DNA of 64,000 bases. Source: Porphyridium purpureum. Its lineage: Eukaryota > Rhodophyta > Bangiophyceae > Porphyridiales > Porphyridiaceae. This document shows, one piece after another, positions 25,109 through 34,794 of this stretch. How positions within the stretch are numbered: position 1 is the stretch's first letter; each line of letters begins with the position of its first letter. The DNA is taken from NCBI GenBank assembly GCA_008690995.1, contig VRMN01000001.1, positions 5,208,001 through 5,272,000 of the forward strand, read 5' to 3'. The notes under the pieces were generated by a model. It saw nothing but the letters and a program-made list of their open reading frames with translations, had not been told where the DNA came from and made no database searches. The translations under genes and the position numbers were made by a program.

Positions 25109-27415
25109 ATGAGCATGAGTGTCAAGTCGTCGTACGAGTCGTTCGAGACCGCAAAGGCAGAGCCCGACCATGACCTGCCGCCGCAGCGCTTCCACGCGCT
25201 GCCCACGGGCGCCCCGCCTGGCTGGCAATCGCAGTCACCCGTGTCGCCGCAGATTGAGCTCGAGCGTCAGAATCATCCGCATCACGTCCCCAAAGAGCCA
25301 AAGCAAGCAGCGCAGCACAAATGGCACGAAACCGTGACAATCGTGAACGACGCGCAGGGGATGCAGGCGCCTCAGCTGCCGCCCCAGTTGTCCCCTCAGC
25401 TGTCACCAGACATGGAAGCACAGCAGCGAGGGTCAGAAGAAAGCGATGTACATCACAGAAACAGTCAGCACACTGGCAGTCCGCAGCATGACATGGGCTC
25501 GGACGGAGCGCATGAGGGCTTGAACAGAGCGCTTGAGGGCTCGGACGGAGCGCACGAAGGCTCGGACGGAGCGTACGTCGGCTCGGACGGACCGCATAGT
25601 GGCTACCGATTGCCACCAGCCGACATGTCATGCAAAACGGCGTTGACAGAGGAACCAATGTCCGGCGTGATGGCGCTGACAGGGCTGGACTTTGAGGTCG
25701 CGACCGATGAAACGCCGGATGCAGGCAGTAGTGATCTGGACCGCATGCGCTCTCCAAAGGGAGGCTCTGTGCGCACGCACGCGGGCATGATGGGACGCCA
25801 GTCGTCCAAGAAAAATGTCGCGGGCGCAAACAGCGAAAGTGGTCCCGTGCGTACGCGCAGTCGTCCTAACCCTGTATTCCGTACCATGAAATCCGAAGTT
25901 GTCTCGTCGTCAAAATCGCCGCGTGCGCGCGATTCAACTAAGGGGAGGAGTCCTCGCTGGGGCGGAATAGCTGTGATCGGAAATGATCTACTGTACGACT
26001 CAACCCAGCCACGCGCGTTTTCGCGCGGCAAGAGCATTTCTTCGCAGGTGTTTGGTCGTTCAAATACAGCAAAGGGTATTGACGGCGAAGGCGCAAGTTC
26101 AGCATCTGCGGCTCGATCACCGTCACAACAGCAGTCTACTCTCCCCCAAGTGTCGCCACGTGCCAGTTCAAAGCCGCAGACGGGTAGAACAGGAAAGGAA
26201 GGGCGTGCTTCGTCGTTAAAGGACATGAGCGGAAGTCTCATTAGTTTGCTGGGTGGAGGCGGTAGTGCAGCTTCCGCATCGCACGGGCCCGGGCAAAAGC
26301 CGTCGCTCGCGGGGAACGAGTCAGGTGTGCCTGATATATTTGCCCGCGGAAGTTCGGCCGCGCGGCATAGAACGCGGCCGTCAGAGGCCTTTTCAATGGA
26401 ATGGAGCTCCAAAGGTGGGCTCAATGCCCGATTGCCGCAGTCACGTATGTCGGGAGGAGGAGGGACTGGAAGCGGAGCGAAACGAAGTCCGGGTCCTCAA
26501 ATCTTTCGCTCGGTATCGCGGAGCGGAAAAATGGACCTGAGCCCGGACGCTGTGTCTGAGGGGGCAATGCACGTGGCGTCTCATGGTTCTCATGAATCCT
26601 CACTATCTCAGTCAGGCTCTGAGCAGTCGCAGGTATCCATCAGTATGGGTGGTTGTTGGATTCGTGATATTTTGCACATTTTTCATCGACCCCTCGAACA
26701 GGAAGTCGGGATGATTCAGCGTATGATGAGCTCGCTTGTCGTTTTAGCGCACACGCTGAACCAAGCGGAATTCACCGAGTACATGGGCTGTTGGAAAGTG
26801 TGCGAAGAAGTGGTTATTGACGTTTTGGCCTTGGAATTGTCGACATTACTACAATTTGTGGAATCAAAGCGCTCGACTTGCGCGTTTGCGCTAGCGAGCT
26901 GGAAAATGGGCAAATCGCGTGAGGTTGTGTACGAGAAAATGAATGTCATTTCAGATCAGTGGCGTGAGCTACTTCGGCTTGTATCCTCGGACGAGACACA
27001 GGCGCGCGACGTCTTAAGTAGCGCGGAGCAGCTTGAGATGAGCATGGCTGAGCTCGCAGCGGTGCTGGATAAGGTCTTTGAGCAGCTTGAAGGCGCCTTG
27101 CCAGCTTGGTTTGAGCGCCACTCGAATGGGCCGGAACGAGACATGATTGATGAAGGGATCAAAGATGGCATCATGAAAAAAATCAAACGACCGGACATTT
27201 TGCTGCCCATGATCAGTCGATGGTTGCATGGCGTATCACCACTATTTCATGACATTTGGATGACCTCCATGCTCAAGGGCGCAAAGCGCATCCAGTTTCC
27301 ACTTTGGCGGAAGGCGTACGAAGAAAAGCACGTCAAGGTTTGCGAAAGTGCGCAGTCCAGGAGTTTGATGTACGAGGAAGGTGGATCTCGAATGGCTGAC
27401 ATTCGAGGAGTGTGA
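25109..27415 (+). CDS. Unknown 768-residue protein with a helical C-terminal domain
   Basis: From ATG 25109. The first ~510 residues are disordered (Ser, Gln, Pro, Gly, basic). They include five 7-residue repeats of the type SDGAHEG coded by a 21-bp minisatellite at 25498-25602. The C-terminal ~250 residues, from GCWIRDILHIFHRPLEQEV on, are well-ordered and mainly helical (VEVVIDVLALELSTLL-like helices, WKMGKSREVVYEKM, DEGIKDGIMKKIKRPDILLPMISRWL, SPLFHDIWMTSMLKGAKRIQF). I do not recognise this domain. The few His residues do not form a hemerythrin pattern. No signal peptide or membrane segment. Possibly a scaffold or regulatory protein. Confidence 0.6.
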   Translation: MSMSVKSSYESFETAKAEPDHDLPPQRFHALPTGAPPGWQSQSPVSPQIELERQNHPHHVPKEPKQAAQHKWHETVTIVNDAQGMQAPQLPPQLSPQLSPDMEAQQRGSEESDVHHRNSQHTGSPQHDMGSDGAHEGLNRALEGSDGAHEGSDGAYVGSDGPHSGYRLPPADMSCKTALTEEPMSGVMALTGLDFEVATDETPDAGSSDLDRMRSPKGGSVRTHAGMMGRQSSKKNVAGANSESGPVRTRSRPNPVFRTMKSEVVSSSKSPRARDSTKGRSPRWGGIAVIGNDLLYDSTQPRAFSRGKSISSQVFGRSNTAKGIDGEGASSASAARSPSQQQSTLPQVSPRASSKPQTGRTGKEGRASSLKDMSGSLISLLGGGGSAASASHGPGQKPSLAGNESGVPDIFARGSSAARHRTRPSEAFSMEWSSKGGLNARLPQSRMSGGGGTGSGAKRSPGPQIFRSVSRSGKMDLSPDAVSEGAMHVASHGSHESSLSQSGSEQSQVSISMGGCWIRDILHIFHRPLEQEVGMIQRMMSSLVVLAHTLNQAEFTEYMGCWKVCEEVVIDVLALELSTLLQFVESKRSTCAFALASWKMGKSREVVYEKMNVISDQWRELLRLVSSDETQARDVLSSAEQLEMSMAELAAVLDKVFEQLEGALPAWFERHSNGPERDMIDEGIKDGIMKKIKRPDILLPMISRWLHGVSPLFHDIWMTSMLKGAKRIQFPLWRKAYEEKHVKVCESAQSRSLMYEEGGSRMADIRGV
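25498..25602 (+). repeat. 21-bp coding minisatellite, five units
   Basis: Units of the form CTCGGACGGAGCGCAYGARGG encode SDGAHEG, LNRALEG, SDGAHEG, SDGAYVG and SDGPHSG. It keeps the frame, so length changes would be tolerated. Confidence 0.8.
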
Positions 27416-27768
27416 GAAGCTTTGGACCCGCGCGGAAGGAAGAGAAGTGATTGACTTAATCTTGAATTTGTCGCCGCTGTATGTCTCTAACGTACGGCTT
27501 TGACATCACACTGACACTCGTTTGCACTGGAGAATAAGAGCGTATGCAAACGAGCATAGGTTCTGGTTTTTTTATTTTTTCAATTTTTTTTTCTTTCGTG
27601 CATGAATATGAGAACGCAGAAAAGGAGACGGTAAATGACACCGTGTGGGTGAACTTATTCGGCCTCTATATTTATTCGGCTCATGAATCCGGGCCATTGT
27701 TACTAAAACGTGCTTCTTGCGGTCTCAGCCGAGCGTCTCAGCGCAGCAATACGACTCTCACCTTGCAT
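27416..27768. other. Convergent 3' region
   Basis: About 350 bp between the 768-residue gene and frataxin ends. It holds a T-rich run (about 27566-27594) and no gene. Confidence 0.35.
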
Positions 27769-28428
27769 TTAGCTCGGAAACGAAATGCGCACTCCAATGA
27801 GTTGATGTAGTTCCGCACCGACCTTGTCACCAAGTGATTGGCCGTCTCGAGTCGAATACCACTGGCACCGCTCTGGATTGTAATGGAAACGCCACGGGCC
27901 GCTCACTGGTGACGACATCCATATCTGACGGTTTGGTGTCTGTAGATTGAAGACGTACGTCCCGCGCACAGCGCCAAGCCGCAAGTTGAGCACATCACCG
28001 GACAATTCAGCATCAAACTCGCTGCCCACACATTCTTCTGCCGGTTCCTCGACCGCATCCAGCAACTCTTCCAGTGTGTGCGAGGCCACTTTTCGAAAGG
28101 CACCTTCCTCCCAGGATTTCTCATCCAGAAAGGTCGCCTTCTGAACCGTCTGAGTGGGCGCTTGCTCCACAGCCAACCCGCGCCGCTGTTGCACCCAAAC
28201 GCGCAACGCATGCGCTACACACGCACGCCGGATCTCCATTTTCGCACGCGCTGCCGCAGGCCCACCACATGCTCCGGCAGACGAAGAAGAAGCGGAATCC
28301 CTTTCCATCCATCTGCACCAGCTCCATGTCGAAGCTGGTATCCAAAGTTCTCTGCTCCACGGTGCTCGCCGGATGCGCACGACCAAGTGCCGGCACACAT
28401 TGCCAGGCATTAGGGCACGACTCATCAT
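27769..28428 (-). CDS. FXN: Frataxin, mitochondrial iron-sulfur cluster assembly protein
   Basis: A 219-residue reading from ATG 28428; an internal ATG at 28239 would give 156 residues. Either N-terminus is Arg-rich and fits a mitochondrial presequence. The mature part has the acidic first helix (LEELLDAVEEPAEECVG), then the sheet DVLNLRLGAVRGTYVFNLQTPNRQIWMSS, PVSGPWRFHYN and a final helix GDKVGAELHQLIG. These are family-typical, including Asn-Lys/Arg-Gln-Ile-Trp-x-Ser-Ser. Frataxin activates cysteine desulfurase-Isu complexes for Fe-S cluster synthesis, upstream of proteins such as the Rieske subunit in this window. Divergent from SRP68. Confidence 0.92.
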   Translation of the reverse strand: MMSRALMPGNVCRHLVVRIRRAPWSRELWIPASTWSWCRWMERDSASSSSAGACGGPAAARAKMEIRRACVAHALRVWVQQRRGLAVEQAPTQTVQKATFLDEKSWEEGAFRKVASHTLEELLDAVEEPAEECVGSEFDAELSGDVLNLRLGAVRGTYVFNLQTPNRQIWMSSPVSGPWRFHYNPERCQWYSTRDGQSLGDKVGAELHQLIGVRISFPS

Positions 28429-28717
28429 TCGCAGTCCTTCAGTTGACGCCAGTCACAAACGCGCGCCCGGATCCGACAGGTATATGTCGCAGTATCCTGG
28501 CGCCCTGCCAGCCAACCAGCCAACCAGCCAACCAGTCAGTTACACCTGGACCTGAGACCACTACGTGACCTCTGCTGGTCGGTCCACAGTCCACCGCCCT
28601 CAAGCTCCGCGATGTCGAATTGGTGTGAGTTTATAGTAAAATACCTCGATTTTGTGATATTTGGAGAAGGCTGTGTTGATTTCATGTGTGCTCGGGGCGA
28701 CGAGTGGCACGAGGTGC

Positions 28718-28752
<35 letters not shown>

Positions 28753-28766
28753 GCAGAGGAGAAGAG
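28429..28766. promoter_or_regulatory. Divergent promoter region of frataxin and SRP68
   Basis: A (GA)n tract at about 28729-28752 ends only 15 bp before the SRP68 ATG on its coding strand. A CAAC/CAGC-type short repeat (CCAGCCAACCAGCCAACCAGCC, about 28504-28535) sits near the frataxin side. No CTGTAC element. Confidence 0.45.
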
Positions 28767-30635
28767 ATGGGACAGATAAAGAGGGAGAATGAGGCGATGG
28801 AGGTAGATGCAGGGTCTGCGGTGGAGGCGCAGAAAGTGGCGTTGCATATTTTGGGAGTGTCGAAAGCCGCGCAGCAGACGCATGGGTTGAAGCATGGCGA
28901 TTATCGACGCTACCGGCGGTTCTGCTCGGGCAAGATCCACCACCTGCGGCGCATCCTCAAGCTGACAAATGGCCGCGGGCAAAAGTTTGTGAAGCGCGAA
29001 GTCACGACGGATGTGATCACCGTTCACGGTCAAGTGCGTGCGTTGGACTTGATCTTGTGGCAGGCAGAGCGATCGTGGAGTTACAGCATGGAGATGAAGG
29101 ATCTGGAGAGCAACAAGCCCGAACAGCCGCAGAAAATGCGCCGCCTGGCGATCAGGAAGCTGAAAAGGGCGGTCCTGTATGCGCAGCAGCTACATGACTT
29201 TTGCGTAGAAACAGCAGAGGATCGCACACGGTTGGAAGCGGACGCATACGTGGCGTGGATGAAGGGTAATTTGTACCTGGAACGCGAAATGTGGGCTGAG
29301 GCGCTCGAACATTTTGTGAACGCGTCAGGCCTGTACGAAGGTATGGCGAATGTGCTCGAGTCGGACCCAGATTCGGTGTATCGCAGCAGGGTCGAAGAGA
29401 TTTCGCCGTCGATTCGGTTCTGCAAATATCATTTGGGCCTTCGTTCAGACGGGGCGCGCAAGGACGATCTCGTCAAGTTGATGAACGAAAGTGGTCTAGC
29501 GAATGACCTTCTCAAGGCCAAGATCGATGTCGCGCTGGCGGAGGAGCGCAAGAGGCTTGCTCAGTCGTTCGGCACTATTGATTGGCTCGGCAAGCAAGTG
29601 GCGATGCGAAGCGAAAGGACGCGCGAGGCTGTCCTGGCTGCTCGCGAAGCAGAAGCGTCTCTCCGGGATGAAATGGGCAAGTCAAGTGCTTCCCTCTCCT
29701 TGGAAGAGAAAGCTGCTCTTTATGACGGGGTGTTTTCGATCCTGAATGAGTCGATTCAGGGTGTTCAACGCGTGGTGCGTGAGCTCAAAAACGATGAAAA
29801 GGAAAGTGCAGACCGTGTACAAGAAGTCGTGGATGTTGCATCTTTCCTCAGTTTCTCCAAGAATTTGCTTTTGATTGAGCGCAACCAGTTATTGATTGAG
29901 ATTCTCAGAACGCCATCGTCGAAGACGAAATCGAGCACGACTCGCCCTGAGGATTTTGTGAGGCTTTACGAAACGCTCGTCCAAGTCACGCGTGACATGC
30001 TGGAGTTGCCGGGAGTATCAGAATTCACGCCGATCTCGGATCGTCTCAACTCAAACCTGACTGCATTCCGCGCGCTCCGGTGTCATTATTTGGCGCTGTG
30101 CTATGCGGACCTTAAGAGCTACAAAGAGGCAGTGGGCTTGCTCGATCGTGCGATAGGCTTGTCCGAGGAGGCGATTCGCTGTGTTCAGGATGAAGAAGTA
30201 CTCGCTCAACTTCACGCGAATGTGGATTCCTGTGTTCGCGACAAGATGCGAGTTTTAGCTGAGAATTATAGGGATCAAGTCGCGCTATCAAATGGAGTGG
30301 ATCGGTCTATGTCCATCTCAAAGACTAGCGGGCGTGGCTCAGGGGCTGCCAAATCGCTGTATGCTGATCTTGATCAGCCGCGTGGCGCGCAAGACGTGAT
30401 CCCGGTACCTCCAGAAATCCAGCCCGTTATGTGCAAGCCGCTCGTATTCGATCTGGCGTTAGATGGCGTGCAGTTCCCTCCTCTCGATGCGGTGCGCAGT
30501 TTCTACGAAGCAGAGAAGCAGGAGCGAGCGAGCGTTGCTCGGAAAGCCTCGCCTACAAGCGCCAAGCCCGAGGAAGAAACACCCAAACCAACTGCAAAGA
30601 AGGGTTTTTTCTCGCGGCTTCTGGGCTCTTCGTGA
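28767..30635 (+). CDS. SRP68: Signal recognition particle subunit SRP68
   Basis: A 622-residue protein from ATG 28767, normal length (human 627). SRP68 forms a heterodimer with SRP72 and binds SRP RNA. The N-terminal RNA-binding domain is evident in HGDYRRYRRFCSGKIHHLRRILKL, ILWQAERSWSYSMEMK and MRRLAIRKLKRAVLYAQQL, all close to the family. Then come TPR-like helices (KGNLYLEREMWAEALEHFVNA; YADLKSYKEAVGLLDRAIGL). The tail is Pro/Lys-rich and ends KKGFFSRLLGSS, the SRP72-contacting end. Intronless. Confidence 0.96.
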   Translation: MGQIKRENEAMEVDAGSAVEAQKVALHILGVSKAAQQTHGLKHGDYRRYRRFCSGKIHHLRRILKLTNGRGQKFVKREVTTDVITVHGQVRALDLILWQAERSWSYSMEMKDLESNKPEQPQKMRRLAIRKLKRAVLYAQQLHDFCVETAEDRTRLEADAYVAWMKGNLYLEREMWAEALEHFVNASGLYEGMANVLESDPDSVYRSRVEEISPSIRFCKYHLGLRSDGARKDDLVKLMNESGLANDLLKAKIDVALAEERKRLAQSFGTIDWLGKQVAMRSERTREAVLAAREAEASLRDEMGKSSASLSLEEKAALYDGVFSILNESIQGVQRVVRELKNDEKESADRVQEVVDVASFLSFSKNLLLIERNQLLIEILRTPSSKTKSSTTRPEDFVRLYETLVQVTRDMLELPGVSEFTPISDRLNSNLTAFRALRCHYLALCYADLKSYKEAVGLLDRAIGLSEEAIRCVQDEEVLAQLHANVDSCVRDKMRVLAENYRDQVALSNGVDRSMSISKTSGRGSGAAKSLYADLDQPRGAQDVIPVPPEIQPVMCKPLVFDLALDGVQFPPLDAVRSFYEAEKQERASVARKASPTSAKPEEETPKPTAKKGFFSRLLGSS

Positions 30636-31785
30636 CGCCTGATCCGAACCTCAAGTTTGGCGGTGTCCCAAGACACAAAGCAACGGTTTTCCGCCAGAAG
30701 AGTCAAACTGCAATGCCGCAGACCAAAATCCCCAGTGCTTTCATTGTTGCACAGGAAAATGTGCTTCGCACCGTTCACACGGCGGTCCGTGCACGCACCA
30801 CACTGTTTAGAGCAGCATTAAAGCACTTTTGCACCACATGGATATGCATTGCTCGTACCGCACGCGTTTGTAGCTAAAGGACTAATGCAGACTCTTGTTC
30901 GACGCTCACTAGATGATGGCACCGATGCTCCGGACGGAGCCATCAGTTATTTCACTCTCATCTTTTACGTAGACACGTCTTCTTTTCTTGCAAAGAATGC
31001 ATAGGTCTTTTTACTCTGAGAAATTTCGCGAATTCTTGCCCGGTCTTCGTGTCTATGAGCAAAAGCAGTATTGGAGCGGAAAAGCCCGTTCATCGTCATC
31101 TTCGAACGGGCGCGCCCCTGTCGCCCAATACACTCACGGAGCGGCGACCTTGTGCAACGCGGCGATGTGGTTGCGCGCCGGGCCAGCCTCACCCTCATTT
31201 CTACAGGCTGAACTGCTTACCTCGCGAGTGGATGCCCATGCCTGCTTGGATCCCGCAGCGCAAGCCGACGCCAGGCGCGGCGCGCAAGCGAGAAGCAGCT
31301 ACTACCGCATGAATAGCATCGAACTCAATGATTTCTTCCGCCCGTTCTGATGGTATTGGTCAATTTTCCGAATCAGTCAAAGATCCCGTGCCGCGCTGAA
31401 AATGCAGACCTTGCTCAACTTGACGCACGCCTCTACCACGCTGACTGCTTCGTGTCATGTGGTTAGGCTGCTGTGCTCCCCCGGGTTCTTCTAACATGAT
31501 TCGTGGCCTGACGTATCCTTGTGTCGTGCGGTCGCGCGTCAAGTGTATGCGTCGTCCTTGTGTACAAGATATCGTCCTTGGGCCTTCACGCTACAAAGCC
31601 TAAAGAAGAATGCATGCGTACCATGAATTGCAGTCAGTGGGATAAGTAAACAAGAGATGCGTGTCACATGAACCCGCCATCACGGACAGAGGCCATACCT
31701 ACACATTGAACACCATCAGGCGCATCTGCGGGCCAGACCGTCATCTTGATGTCCTGGCCACGGTGCCTGGCATCACCCTCCGCAG
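30636..31785. other. Convergent intergenic region without a recognised gene
   Basis: About 1.15 kb between the ends of SRP68 and the TspO-like gene. Short frames on both strands lack homology cues; no RNA gene was seen. Confidence 0.35.
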
Positions 31786-32610
31786 TCAGTCAACTTTGAT
31801 GGAAGCTGTCGTTCGGGTTGCGTCTACATCACTCTCAGTGCCAGACGTGTTTGATGTAGCACTTGCACCGTTCACGCTCTTTGCGTTCTTACTCGATGGC
31901 TTCTTGACCTCCTTCCTGTTCCACAAGGTGATGCTTATGTTGATGCATGTCGCAAACATGTCCGCAAAGACGCCGAAGTAAATGTAGAAGCTTGCGCCCG
32001 GCACGTAATGCGCAATGAGAAAGGCATAGCATATTTCTGCGAACGTAAGGCTGGACATGACCCCGATCCCACCGACCATGTCGTGCTGCACAAAGAAGAC
32101 CTGATTCCATATATCGCTCCACACCATGGCAAAGATGGGGAGCATGAGCGGAGGCGACAGCGGGTTTCGCCTGAGCGCCTCCCACAGCAGGCTCGAGCCG
32201 ATGCTGCGCAGGACACGCACGGGCACCCACAGGAGCGGGAAGCAAAAGTTGGGCGGGTGCCAGATCGGCTTCTTGAGTTTGCTGTACCATTCCGGGTCCA
32301 AGGGGCGCACGGGGCGATAGATTTGCACGCGCTTCATCCACATGCTAGGCAAATGCAGAATGAAGGACGAGCCAAACGCCACGGTCATCCACAACACAAA
32401 GGACCACATGCTGAACAGCTGGGTGTGCTGCAGTGTGCGCAGCAGCGGCGCAATGCTGGCGGCATCCCAATTGACGGCGGGCCACGTGCGATAGACCAGC
32501 GCGACGACCGGGTCGAGCACGAAAGTCTGGAGCACAAACACGCCCACAAACACGGCCCACAGCAGCAGAAACTGCACGACCAGATGGAACAAGACGTACT
32601 CCCAATTCAT
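31786..32610 (-). CDS. TspO/MBR-family membrane protein with N-terminal extension
   Basis: A 274-residue protein; ATG 32610 is the first ATG in a longer open frame. The TspO core covers about residues 85-230. SKLKKPIWHPPNFCFPLLWVP matches the L-x-K-P-x-W-x-P-P...F-P-x-W signature, and WSDIWNQVFF, SSLTFAEICYAFLIA and PGASFYIYFGVFADMFATCINISITLWN form the remaining helices. Two extra hydrophobic helices precede the core (VLFHLVVQFLLLWAVFVGVFV; FSMWSFVLWMTVAFGSSFIL), unlike the usual 160-residue TspO. The Ser/Thr/Asp-rich tail is probably cytosolic. TspO proteins bind tetrapyrroles and sterols; location here is not clear. Confidence 0.75.
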   Translation of the reverse strand: MNWEYVLFHLVVQFLLLWAVFVGVFVLQTFVLDPVVALVYRTWPAVNWDAASIAPLLRTLQHTQLFSMWSFVLWMTVAFGSSFILHLPSMWMKRVQIYRPVRPLDPEWYSKLKKPIWHPPNFCFPLLWVPVRVLRSIGSSLLWEALRRNPLSPPLMLPIFAMVWSDIWNQVFFVQHDMVGGIGVMSSLTFAEICYAFLIAHYVPGASFYIYFGVFADMFATCINISITLWNRKEVKKPSSKNAKSVNGASATSNTSGTESDVDATRTTASIKVD

Positions 32611-33116
32611 CGCGCGAGCTGACACATCCACCTTGAGACCGAGTCGACGCAACACCAAGACGCACTCCCGTCCCGCATGAACGTAGCACTCCGAGAGCGT
32701 GCTACACCCAACAGTGAGAAACACCCCGCTGTCCACTTGTAGACCTGCGGCGTCGGTCCTTCGTCTCCACCACGCGCCGCTAACACCACTTCACTCGGTG
32801 CGCTCAAAAGTTGACTGGGCGCGCGTTCAGTGTGCGTGATCATATAAAAGCGCTCGCATTTGATAGACACAAGCTGTACCTCCTCATCGTTGTCGGTCCA
32901 CGCCAGCCGCGATGCACGCGCAGCCCGCGTGCGAGATTTTTGTGTCGGTCTACTAAACTGATGCCGATTTAATATGTAAAAGTACAGTTGCGGATGTTTA
33001 ACCCAGGGGAGGAACGACGGGAAAGTCGGACTGGCGTGATGAGAAACAGTGGCGCAACGAACCACTTTGACGGTTGGACGTGTGTGTTGTGTGTTGTGTG
33101 TTGGGTGTTGGGTGAG
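32611..33116. promoter_or_regulatory. Divergent promoter region of TspO-like and GDH genes
   Basis: Contains CTGTAC 32874-32879 and GTACAG 32982-32987, an inverted pair about 100 bp apart, a TATA-like CATATAAAAG (about 32841-32850) and a TG-rich leader just before the GDH ATG. Confidence 0.5.
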
Positions 33117-34616
33117 ATGGCGTCTTCGTGGATGATGGGGGCCGCGCAGCTGCGGCGCGTGGCGGTGAGTGGCTGGAATGCGCGGTGGGCGCCGAATGCG
33201 GCGCGTGGATGGCCGCTCGCGCCGATGGGAGCGGGCGTGCTGCACGCAAAGGGCATGGCCACCATGGGGCCCGCCGTGACCGCGGCGTTGGAAGGCGTCG
33301 TGAAGCGAGATCCAGATCAGCCAGAGTTTCATCAGGCCGTGCGAGAGGTCCTGGAGACAATCTCGCCGGTCTTCGATCGCCATCCGGCCATGGCTGAGCT
33401 GCTGCCGCTCATCACCGAGCCGGAGCGCGTGATCCAGTTCCGCGTCCCGTGGCGCGATCGCAACGGAAATTTGCAGGTCAACCGCGGCTACCGTGTGCAG
33501 ATGAACTCGGCGCTGGGTCCTTACAAAGGCGGGCTGCGCTTTCACCCCAGCGTGAATCTGTCGATCCTAAAGTTCCTCGCCTTCGAGCAGGTGTTTAAGA
33601 ACTCGCTCACCACGTTGCCCATGGGCGGCGGCAAGGGCGGTGCCAATTTTGACCCAAAAGGTAAAAGCGACCTGGAAGTCATGGCATTCTGCCAGTCGTT
33701 CATGACAGAATTGAGCCGTCACATCGGACAGTTCACCGACGTGCCGGCCGGCGATATTGGGGTAGGCGGTCGCGAAATTGGCTTCATGTTTGGCCAGTAC
33801 AAGAAGGTGCGCAACGAGTTTGTTGGCGTTTTGACAGGCAAGGGTATCGAGTATGGTGGTTCGCTCATCCGTCCTGAAGCCACTGGATATGGGCTAGTTT
33901 ACTTTGTGCAGGAGATGCTCGCCACAAAGAGCTCCAGCCTGAAAGGCAAGACGGTGCTGGTCAGTGGCAGCGGAAATGTGGCACAGTATGCCACAGAAAA
34001 GGTCACTCAGCTGGGTGGAAAAGTTGTCACGCTTTCAGATTCGAGCGGCTTCATCTATGACAAGGACGGCATTGATGCCGAAAAGCTTGCTTTCGTGATG
34101 GACTTAAAGAATGTCAAGCGCGGCAGGATCGAAGAGTACGCAAAGAAGTACCGCAGTGCTACGTTTGAAGCCAAGGATGCGTCCAAGGCACACAACCCGC
34201 TGTGGGCCGTGAAAGCGGACGTGGCGCTTCCGTGCGCTACGCAAAACGAAGTCATGGAGGAAGATGCCAAGAACCTGGTGGCAGGCGGTGTTCAAGTTGT
34301 CGGGGAGGGTGCCAATATGCCGTGCTCCATTCAGGCGACCAATACGCTACTGGCGAACAAGGTTCTCTTTGCGCCAGGAAAGGCGTCAAATGCGGGCGGT
34401 GTTGCTTGCTCTGGGCTGGAAATGTCGCAGAACAGCCTCCGGCTCAGCTGGACCCGCGAAGATGTTGATTCTCGCCTTCACAACATCATGAAGGAAATCC
34501 ACCACGCAGCATACTCCACTGCAGAGGAATACGGCGCGCCCGGCAACTACGTTGTTGGCAGCAACATTGCCGGCTTCTTGAAGGTTGCGCGTGCCATGAA
34601 CCAGCAGGGAGCGTAA
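33117..34616 (+). CDS. gdhA: NADP-type glutamate dehydrogenase
   Basis: A 499-residue protein from ATG 33117. The ~450-residue core is the hexameric, bacterial/fungal-like enzyme (2-oxoglutarate + NH4+ + NAD(P)H to glutamate): RVPWRDRNGNLQVNRGYRVQMNSALGPYKGGLRFHPSVN, the catalytic-Lys loop LPMGGGKGGANFDPKGKS, VPAGDIGVGGREIGFM, and the dinucleotide site SGSGNVAQYA. AEEYGAPGNYVVGSNIAGF closes it. The first ~45 residues (Arg/Trp/Ala-rich, no acids) look like an organelle presequence. Whether it goes to mitochondrion or plastid cannot be told. Another in-frame ATG at 33039 lies in a TG-rich stretch more like leader. Confidence 0.95.
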   Translation: MASSWMMGAAQLRRVAVSGWNARWAPNAARGWPLAPMGAGVLHAKGMATMGPAVTAALEGVVKRDPDQPEFHQAVREVLETISPVFDRHPAMAELLPLITEPERVIQFRVPWRDRNGNLQVNRGYRVQMNSALGPYKGGLRFHPSVNLSILKFLAFEQVFKNSLTTLPMGGGKGGANFDPKGKSDLEVMAFCQSFMTELSRHIGQFTDVPAGDIGVGGREIGFMFGQYKKVRNEFVGVLTGKGIEYGGSLIRPEATGYGLVYFVQEMLATKSSSLKGKTVLVSGSGNVAQYATEKVTQLGGKVVTLSDSSGFIYDKDGIDAEKLAFVMDLKNVKRGRIEEYAKKYRSATFEAKDASKAHNPLWAVKADVALPCATQNEVMEEDAKNLVAGGVQVVGEGANMPCSIQATNTLLANKVLFAPGKASNAGGVACSGLEMSQNSLRLSWTREDVDSRLHNIMKEIHHAAYSTAEEYGAPGNYVVGSNIAGFLKVARAMNQQGA

Positions 34617-34794
34617 GCCTCCTGCGTGCCGTGCCGCGTCATCCCGCTCGTGCCCACACATACACAAGCGCCCAAACACGCACGTTCGAGTTCAGTAATA
34701 AAAAACGCTGCATTTTGGCAGGGCGCTCAGCATCTTCAGAAGCGGGTCACGCAGGCGCTGCGGACGCGCGCGTGGAGAGGCGGGATACGCGAAC

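Noticed and set aside
26640-27380. Hemerythrin-like domain in the 768-residue protein
   Set aside because: The helical pattern is suggestive, but the required His/Glu/Asp metal-ligand spacing is absent.
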